64,000 nucleotides of DNA, from assembly GCA_964615375.1 (NCBI GenBank), contig CAZTOW010000005.1, forward strand, positions 1 through 64,000. Direction: 5' to 3'. The stretch is from CAZKWG01 sp964615375 (GTDB lineage: Bacteria; Myxococcota_A; UBA796; CAZKWG01). Below are positions 58,665-64,000 of this stretch, piece by piece; the first letter of the stretch is position 1; every line of letters begins with the position of its first letter. The notes under the pieces are model-generated. The model worked only from the letters and a program-made list of their open reading frames with translations, was not told the origin of the DNA and searched no databases. The position numbers were made by a program, and so were the translations under genes.

Positions 58665-60841
58665 CTACTCCGCCCCCGCTACGGCCTCGATCGCCTCGCG
58701 CTTGAGCACGAAGCACCTGGACTTCCGCGTGCCGACCATGACCTTGCGTGTCTGGTGCTCCTCCTCGACCAGCAGCCAGCTCCGGTCGCGCCAGCTCCGC
58801 AGGACGGCCTCGGCGTCGTAGCCCTGCCGGCCCAGGAAGCCCTTGAGCTCGCTCGGCAGGATGGCCAGGGACTTCCAGTCCACCTTGTTCGCCCAGGCCC
58901 CCAGCCAGCCGGCCGAGGGCGGCTGGTCCGTCCCGGTGTCGTGCTCGATGCGCCCGTAGAAGCGGTGCTGCTGGCTCGCCGCCCAGGACAGGACCTCGCG
59001 CAGCGCGTCGGTGGCCCGGTCGCTCTCGGAGGCCCCGGTCTTCACGGCCTCCCAGGCGTCCAGCAGCGGATCGCGGACGGGCAGGGGCAGGCGCAGGACC
59101 CCGTGGAGCAGCCGCTTCGCGACGGCCATCGCGGCAATGTAGCGGCTGGCGCGCCCGGCGACGGGGTTGCCACCTGAGCGGCCGACCCAGACGGCGTGCT
59201 GGCGCTCCAGCTCGTCGGCGAGGCCGGCGCGGACCTCGGGGTGGTCGAGCAGGTAGCGGACGATCTCTGGCCCAAGCGGCCGTCGCACGGTGGCCGTGGT
59301 GCTGGAGCATGGCGCTCTGGACCTGGGCCACGGCGCGCTCGGCGGCGGGGCCGGTGCCCTCGAAGGGGCGCCCCGGGCGTCGCACGCCACAGGCAGATGG
59401 TCCGCGCCCGGGTGCCGCCGTCGTTGGTGAAGCTGGTCGCGGGGGCCTCGCCGGTGCTGAGCAGGACGCCGTGCGATCGGCTGACGCGCTGGAGCCCGGT
59501 CAGGCTGCCGCGCCCTCGGCCGATGCCGCTGGCGAAGTCAAACAGGGTCTTGCCGACGTCCTCGGGCCGGCGCGCGCGCTTGGTGTCGTCGAGGAACACG
59601 GGGAGGTAGTCGAGCAGCGCCGCGGCCCGCTCGACGAAGACGCGGCTGGAGTCCCAGCTATGGAGCAGCCCGCCACCGCGCTCGTCGGGGCTGCCCCAGA
59701 GGCTCGCGGCCAGGCGTAGCAGGGTGGTCTTGCCCAGGCTCGTCTCCCCGCAGATGTCGAGGATGAAGTTGGGCAGGTTGGGCATGAAGCGCATGAGCGC
59801 CGGGACCAGGGCGGCGTAGAGCCCGAGCCAGATCCGGGGGTAGGGCAGGAGCGCCCGCACGGCGTCGCGCCAGCCGTCCAGCGTGCCGGCGGTTCGGAAG
59901 GCGTCGGCGAGCGCCCGCATCCCGAGGTCGGGCGTGAGGAGCTGGAGCTGCCCCGTCTGCCAGCGCGCCGGCGCGCGCTCGTCGGTGGGCGCCGCCAGGT
60001 CCAGGGCGCCGCGCCGAAGCACGGTGCGCCCCCAGAGGAAGTGGAGCTCCGCGCCGTCGCCGTGCCAGCCCATGTGGCTGGAGACGCGCGACTGGGGCAT
60101 GTGCTCTGCATTCTGGCTCTCGAAGTCGGCGATGAAGTTGACGATCTGGCCCACGTTGCTCGTGTTGATGGGCGCGTCCTGGAGCGCCAGCCCCACGAGC
60201 TGCCGCGCGTCGGCGACCTGTAGCCGCGGCACGACCTGCGTGGTCCAGCCGCCCTGCGCCCCGGGCCAGCCGAGCACGAGGTGGATCGCGCCGTCGTCCA
60301 CGTCGCGCAGCCGCCCCTCGACGACGATCGGCCGGTGCGCGACCACGATCTCCTCGGTGTCGTCGGTCTCCGGGTTCACCCGGAGCTGGCTCAGGCTGGT
60401 CGGCGTCAGCTCCCACCCGGGCGGGCAGCGCAGGCCGGGCGGCAGCGGGTGACCGTCCAGGCAGCGGCGCAGATCCTCGGCTACGGTCGCGGCGCTGGCC
60501 TGCCCGAGCGAGTGCTGCCAGCGGGCGTCGGCCTCGGCGCGGCCCTGGCGCTCGGCGGCGTCGCGGATCACGCGCTCCAGCTTCGCGGCCCGCTGTTGCA
60601 GCCCGCGCACGGCGCCCAGGCGCATGATCAGCGCGGTCATGCCGGCGGGATCGAGGCGCCAGGCCGTCGCCAGCTCGCGCACGGCCTCGGGGCTGGCCAT
60701 CAGGTCGGCGACCCGGTTCGCGGCCTCACGGGGCTCGGCGGCCTCGGCCTCCTTCACCACCGCGAGCAGCCGGGCGCGGCCGGGTCCAGCGTCGGGCACG
60801 GCGGGGGTCACGCCCGCCACGGTCGAGGTCCAGTCAGGCAC
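58665..60841 (-). pseudogene. DUF927 helicase-like gene with two frameshifts
   Basis: From ATG 60841 (overlapping the primase stop by eight bases) the frame reads a DUF927 protein with P-loop ICGETSLGKTTLLR, HSWDSSRVFVERAAALLDYL, VFLDDTKRA and GGTRARTICLWRA. Homology then moves to a second frame (GRPFEGTGPAAERAVAQVQS, AMLQHHGH; about 59385-59290) and to a third (GPEIVRYLLDHPEVRAGLAD to the stop at 58665). Two apparent +1 slips are needed, each at the similar words CGGGCGTCGCACG (59374-59386) and CGGCCGTCGCACG (59277-59289) on the plus strand. Restored, the product would be about 725 residues, a normal size. DUF927 proteins are helicases of plasmids, ICEs and phages. The slips could be mutations or assembly errors. 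Confidence 0.82.
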
Positions 60842-61733
60842 AGCTCGCCCCCGCGCCGTCCAGCAGGTCCTCCAGCCGCCCCCACCATCCGCAGGAGTTG
60901 CGGTGGTTGCAGCGCGCGGTCTTCATCACGCTCGGGTCGATCCAGAACCACACCGAGGGTCGCCCGCACTTCGGGCAGGCGATGCGCTCGGCGCGGGTCT
61001 CGCGCACGGTCGCCTGCAGGTGCTCGGCGGCGCGACGGCGCACGTCGGGGTCGTTGCTCAGGCGGCGCGCCGCGACCGCGTAGGCCAGCTCGGGCGGTAC
61101 GGTGACGGGCTCGCTCGGCGGGCGGCGAGGCGGCTGAACCAGGCGCAGCGCGTCCACCAGCAGCGCGTCCGGGTCCAGCAGCGGCACCTCGTCCCACGCC
61201 TTCGCCCCGGCCCGTCGGCCATCCGGGCGCCGGGCCGGCAGGAACAGCGCGCGGGCGAGATCCTTGGTCTGCCCGTCCACGTTCCCGCCCAGCCGCCGCG
61301 CCAGCACCGCCCAGAGCAGCTTGTACTCGGTCGGACTCACGTCGCGGGCCAGCGGCAGGACCAGCCGGAAGCGGTGCTCCTCGCGCGAGTGCTTCCAACT
61401 CGTATAGATGACGTGAAAGAGGTCGAGAAAACGGCCATGCGCATCCCAGGTCGTGATCCCGGTGTCCACGTCCAGCGCCACCACGCTCGCCGCCTCGAAG
61501 GCGTCGTTGCTGCGCTCCTGATCGCGCAGTCGGCCGGCGACGAAGTAGGGGCAGGCGTACTTGCCCGGCGCCGGCACCGGTGTCGTGAGCAGCGCGACCA
61601 GCGCAGCGGCGTCCCCCTCCCAGAGCCGGCCGTGCTTCGGCCAGAACACCCCATCAGCCCGGTCGGGATCGCCGCCGGGGCGCACCGTGGGCGCGGGGAA
61701 GAGCGTGAGCCGGAAGCGGCGGGTGGCGCTCAT
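60834..61733 (-). CDS. Archaeo-eukaryotic-type primase with C-terminal zinc ribbon
   Basis: ATG 61733 overlaps the stop of the small upstream gene. The 299-residue protein has the catalytic ALDVD acidic pair (SVVALDVDTGI), the second motif HSREEHRFRLVLPL and a third at LARALFLPARRP. A C-terminal zinc-binding segment CPKCGRPSVWFWID plus CNHRNSC is present. This is the layout of mobile-element primases; together with DUF927 downstream it forms a replication module. An alternative is a RepB/VirE-like replication protein. Confidence 0.75.
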   Translation of the reverse strand: MSATRRFRLTLFPAPTVRPGGDPDRADGVFWPKHGRLWEGDAAALVALLTTPVPAPGKYACPYFVAGRLRDQERSNDAFEAASVVALDVDTGITTWDAHGRFLDLFHVIYTSWKHSREEHRFRLVLPLARDVSPTEYKLLWAVLARRLGGNVDGQTKDLARALFLPARRPDGRRAGAKAWDEVPLLDPDALLVDALRLVQPPRRPPSEPVTVPPELAYAVAARRLSNDPDVRRRAAEHLQATVRETRAERIACPKCGRPSVWFWIDPSVMKTARCNHRNSCGWWGRLEDLLDGAGASCA

Positions 61734-61954
61734 GGTGTGCCCTCCAGCCCGTCCGGCGACGGCGAGGTCTGGCCTGCCGCCGCGCGCTCCAATCGGCGCA
61801 GCACGCCGAAGAAGCCTGTCAGGTTGGTGAGGATCTCCCGAGCGTCCTCCCGCGTCAGCTCGGCGCAGTAGCGTCCGCTGTAAAGCTGCTGGGTCCGGTC
61901 GAGCAGAGCCCCATCCTGGGCGGGCAAGAGTCGTTGGTGTGGGTCGCGTGGCAT
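61730..61954 (-). CDS. Small mobile-element protein, 74 aa
   Basis: ATG 61954; the frame is open to 62074. The product has a helical core RTQQLYSGRYCAELTREDAR and EILTNLTGFFGVLRRLERAA, a pattern (TxEDAxEI, NxTGFF) common in short conserved proteins near integrases and replication genes of integrative elements and prophages. Function unknown. It is translationally coupled to the primase gene. Confidence 0.7.
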   Translation of the reverse strand: MPRDPHQRLLPAQDGALLDRTQQLYSGRYCAELTREDAREILTNLTGFFGVLRRLERAAAGQTSPSPDGLEGTP

Positions 61955-61989
61955 GGCGAATTCATCGCCGGTGACGCCTGTCTTGACCG

Positions 61990-62110
61990 GATCAGTTCTC
62001 TGAACTTCTGTTCGGTGCTCAAAACGGGCGCCCCCGAATGCGCGGCGGCGGAGGCCCGCTCTTTGGGGTGCCACAGATCAGTTCTTATTTTGCGTGTCAC
62101 TTCTCTGAAG
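61990..62110. promoter_or_regulatory. Repeated operator-like sites in divergent promoter
   Basis: GATCAGTTCT occurs at 61990-61999 and at 62076-62085. AGTTC-TCT-GAACT (61994-62006) is a perfect inverted repeat, and the related CTTC-TCT-GAAG is at 62100-62110. The sites lie in the 255-bp spacer between the leftward primase operon and the rightward gene at 62210, the usual place for a phage-type repressor to act. Confidence 0.5.
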
Positions 62111-62209
62111 CCCGCCATTGAGGCCGTCTCTCCAGGGGTGGCTCTCGCGAGAATTTCGACCCCTGGTCCTTGTCGTGCTCCGCGTCACCGCCGTGGTACA
62201 GTCCGGGCA

Positions 62210-62686
62210 ATGAGCGATGACATCCGCCAGCAGGCCGACAGCAGCGTTCAACGGGACATTGCCGCGAGCGTGATCGAGCGCCTCGCGGCCGAGCTGGGCG
62301 CGGCCCGCACCTGGCTCAACCGGCGCCTGCCCGTCGGGGGAGATCAGCTCGTCGAGGTCAACGGCTGCCTGGTCCTGCCGACCGGCGCCATGGTCGCCAT
62401 CGAGACTTACATCTCGCTCGGCCCCTTGCGCTCGGCCCAGCAGTCCGGCCTTCGAGAGGACATCCTGAAGCTCGCGCTGCTCGGTCAGCGACACCCGCAC
62501 CGGCCCCGCGGCCTGATCGTCGTCACGTCGCGAGAGGCCGAGGCGTGGCTCCGCAAGGGGTGGGTCTCCCAGGCCATCAAGACCTTTGAGATCGAGGTGC
62601 GACGCATGACGCTCAGCGCCCCGGAGCTGGCCCGGCTGGAGTCAATCCGGGCGGGGCAGGCGCGCGCCAACGTCGCGAAGGCGTAG
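62210..62686 (+). CDS. Hypothetical protein, possible nuclease-like fold, 158 aa
   Basis: ATG 62210; the frame extends back to 61934. An N-terminal helix region (SVQRDIAASVIERLAAELGA) is followed by strands (VNGCLVLPTGAMVAIETYIS) and REDILKLALLGQRHPHRPRG with LIVVTSREAEAWLRKGWVSQ. The order of conserved-looking features (IE-Y, Q, DILKLAL, ...W) recalls proteins annotated as restriction-like or PD-(D/E)XK, but no catalytic triad is clear. It is divergent from the primase operon and converges with the next gene. Confidence 0.6.
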   Translation: MSDDIRQQADSSVQRDIAASVIERLAAELGAARTWLNRRLPVGGDQLVEVNGCLVLPTGAMVAIETYISLGPLRSAQQSGLREDILKLALLGQRHPHRPRGLIVVTSREAEAWLRKGWVSQAIKTFEIEVRRMTLSAPELARLESIRAGQARANVAKA

Positions 62687-62690
62687 GGCC

Positions 62691-64000
62691 TCAGCCCCGC
62701 CGCCGCCAGCCGCCGAGAGTCTCCGCAGACAGGTCGGGGGCGAGCTCGACACCGACCGCCAGGCGCCAGCCGGCCCCGTGCCGCTCGATGAGGTCGAGCG
62801 GCGCCCAGCCCTTTCCCACCAGCGCGGTCCGGGTGGCCTCGTTGATCCGGCGGATCTGGAGGCGCACGTCCGCGTCGGTCAGGTGCAGGCCGGCGAGGCT
62901 GCACTCGGCGACGAGCCGGGGGCTGGTGTGGGCCTTTCGCTCGGCGCGTCGGGCGCGCGCGTCCTCCTGGGCCAGGTGGACGAAGATCGCCAGCAGGGCG
63001 CGTTGCGCGTTCGCCTGCGTGGCCAGCACGCGCACGGGGCCGAGGTGGACCGCTCGCCCCTGCTGGGACAACACGCGGGTCGGCGAGGCTCCGGCGTCTG
63101 CTGCGCGAGGCGGCTCCGGCACGTCCCGAGGCCCCCGCGCCCGGGTCGCCGGCCCCTCGCCGAGCGCTGGCATCCCCCAGGCGCTGCCCAGCACGGACGG
63201 ATCCGCCAGCACCTGTGACACGGACACGCCGGACACCTCGTCGCCGTCCAGCGTCACCCATGCGGTGCGCCTCGGCAGGCCCGCGCCCGGGGCGAAGCTG
63301 GACGTGTCCCGCAGCAGCGGCGCGAAGGCCACGAAGTAGCGTCCAGTGTCGCTGCGCACCTCGATGACCCCGGGCTCGCCCTCGAAGGGCTCGGCGCGGG
63401 CGACGCTGGCGACCGCGCGGAGCACATGCAGGCCGAGCTCATCGAGGTCGATCTCCACGCGCACACGTTCTACCAGCGGCAGGCGGTAGGCGCCGGGTCG
63501 CCACACCCGATCACAGACCGGGCAGATGGCCTCCGCGCCGGGGAGCTGCCTCAGGGGATCGCCAGGGTCGGCCTCGCCCCAGGGCAGCTCGATCTCTCCG
63601 TCGCAGTCGTGCTCGTCGAGCCCGCAGGCGCGCGCGTCCACGTAGGGGGTGCCGCAGCTCATGGCGGCGGAGCGACGGAGCGCCACCAGCCCCTCGGTCT
63701 CGAACTCGGCCCAGGCGGCGCGCATCCACGGCGCGGGCGCGTCCACGACCGGCGAGAGCAGCGCCCGCCACCACGCGACGGTACCCTTCGGCGGCGCCTT
63801 GTCGGCGTCCAGCGCTGGCCGCCGCGCGAAGGGGCGTGGAACCACGCTCACGCCGAAAGTACGGCGAACATGCTCCTCGAAGCGCCGGGCCACATCCTTG
63901 TTTCGCTCCCGGTCTGAGTACCAGAGCGCGAGGCTCCCGGCCTCCTCGCCCGGCTCCATTGTAAAGCGGTAGCGCCCCTCGAAGCCCACCTTGAGCGTGA
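62691..64000 (-). CDS. Uncharacterised Zn-finger/winged-helix-like protein, probably partial
   Basis: The frame is open to the window edge; the first candidate start is a GTG at 63989, but GFEGRYRFTMEPGEEAGSLA reads like the middle of a protein, so the gene probably begins outside. The visible 432 residues contain a Cys-rich segment (CGTPYVDARACGLDEHDC through CPVCDRV, about 110-165), a central beta region, and a C-terminal winged-helix-like stretch (LHLTDADVRLQIRRINEATR then ALVGKGWAPLDLIERHGAGW). The last resembles effector-type DNA-binding domains. The family is not recognised. Confidence 0.6.
   Translation of the reverse strand, partial: TLKVGFEGRYRFTMEPGEEAGSLALWYSDRERNKDVARRFEEHVRRTFGVSVVPRPFARRPALDADKAPPKGTVAWWRALLSPVVDAPAPWMRAAWAEFETEGLVALRRSAAMSCGTPYVDARACGLDEHDCDGEIELPWGEADPGDPLRQLPGAEAICPVCDRVWRPGAYRLPLVERVRVEIDLDELGLHVLRAVASVARAEPFEGEPGVIEVRSDTGRYFVAFAPLLRDTSSFAPGAGLPRRTAWVTLDGDEVSGVSVSQVLADPSVLGSAWGMPALGEGPATRARGPRDVPEPPRAADAGASPTRVLSQQGRAVHLGPVRVLATQANAQRALLAIFVHLAQEDARARRAERKAHTSPRLVAECSLAGLHLTDADVRLQIRRINEATRTALVGKGWAPLDLIERHGAGWRLAVGVELAPDLSAETLGGWRRRG

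Noticed and set aside
58174..59385. 403-codon minus-strand frame as a separate gene
   Set aside because: Only its first 30 or so residues continue DUF927 homology; the rest is a frame-shifted shadow and repeat-derived sequence.

Overview
The window is high-GC DNA (roughly 65-70 % by eye) with long genes on both strands. It suggests a myxobacterium-like organism (Myxococcota or a near relative). The reasons are two tandem lipoproteins with MopE-type acidic metal-binding motifs and FG-GAP repeats, a Ser/Thr protein kinase with one membrane span, a CHAT/STAND/WD40 protein, an effector-associated-domain (EAD1-like) protein and a degenerate sigma-54 activator. No rRNA, tRNA or CRISPR array was found. 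The taxonomic call is inference.

Layout. 0-11 kb: a giant Tc-toxin TcA-like protein with a LamG domain, overlapping a CHAT peptidase-nSTAND NTPase-WD40 protein. 11-12 kb: gene-poor, with several hairpins. 12-16 kb: an Hsp70-like ATPase with an unidentified partner, then a small protein. 16-19 kb: kinase and lipoprotein pair. 19.5-23.4 kb: two MopE/FG-GAP lipoproteins. 23.4-27 kb: a polymorphic-toxin-like protein followed by two small, probably immunity, genes, and a proline-rich coiled protein. 27-28.5 kb: an 18-residue (54 bp) tandem-repeat region with no convincing intact gene. 28.5-36.2 kb: two paralogous XRE-type regulators, each preceded by the same palindromic element, bracketing small hypothetical genes, a histidine phosphatase, a MAPEG-like membrane protein and the EAD1-like protein; the second regulator is followed by a serine recombinase.

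36-43.7 kb: a degenerate bacterial enhancer-binding-like gene and the beginning of a lipoprotein gene are duplicated as a direct repeat of about 1.1 kb. Between the copies lies a 4.5-kb insert with its own operon (radical SAM/SPASM enzyme, Leu-rich-variant repeat protein, two-span membrane protein) and a divergent GntR/UTRA regulator with a palindromic operator. The truncation pattern, full A plus broken B on one side and broken A plus full B on the other, is what single-crossover integration produces.

43.8-58.1 kb: a DNA phosphorothioation (PT) defence island. It holds an SBD-HNH (ScoMcrA-like) PT-dependent endonuclease, a PT-associated putative methyltransferase, SspE, SspD, SspC and SspB, and then a small protein, a GHKL ATPase and an SF2 helicase that together make a candidate SspFGH-like second effector module. 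No SspA cysteine desulfurase lies in the window. 58-64 kb: a mobile-element replication module with a DUF927 helicase-like gene carrying two frameshifts, an archaeo-eukaryotic-type primase with a zinc ribbon and a small element-associated protein, plus two flanking genes of unknown function.

The main themes are biological conflict (Tc-like toxin, CHAT/STAND, Hsp70-like pair, toxin-immunity, EAD1, Ssp island) and mobile DNA (recombinase, duplication-flanked insert, primase/DUF927).
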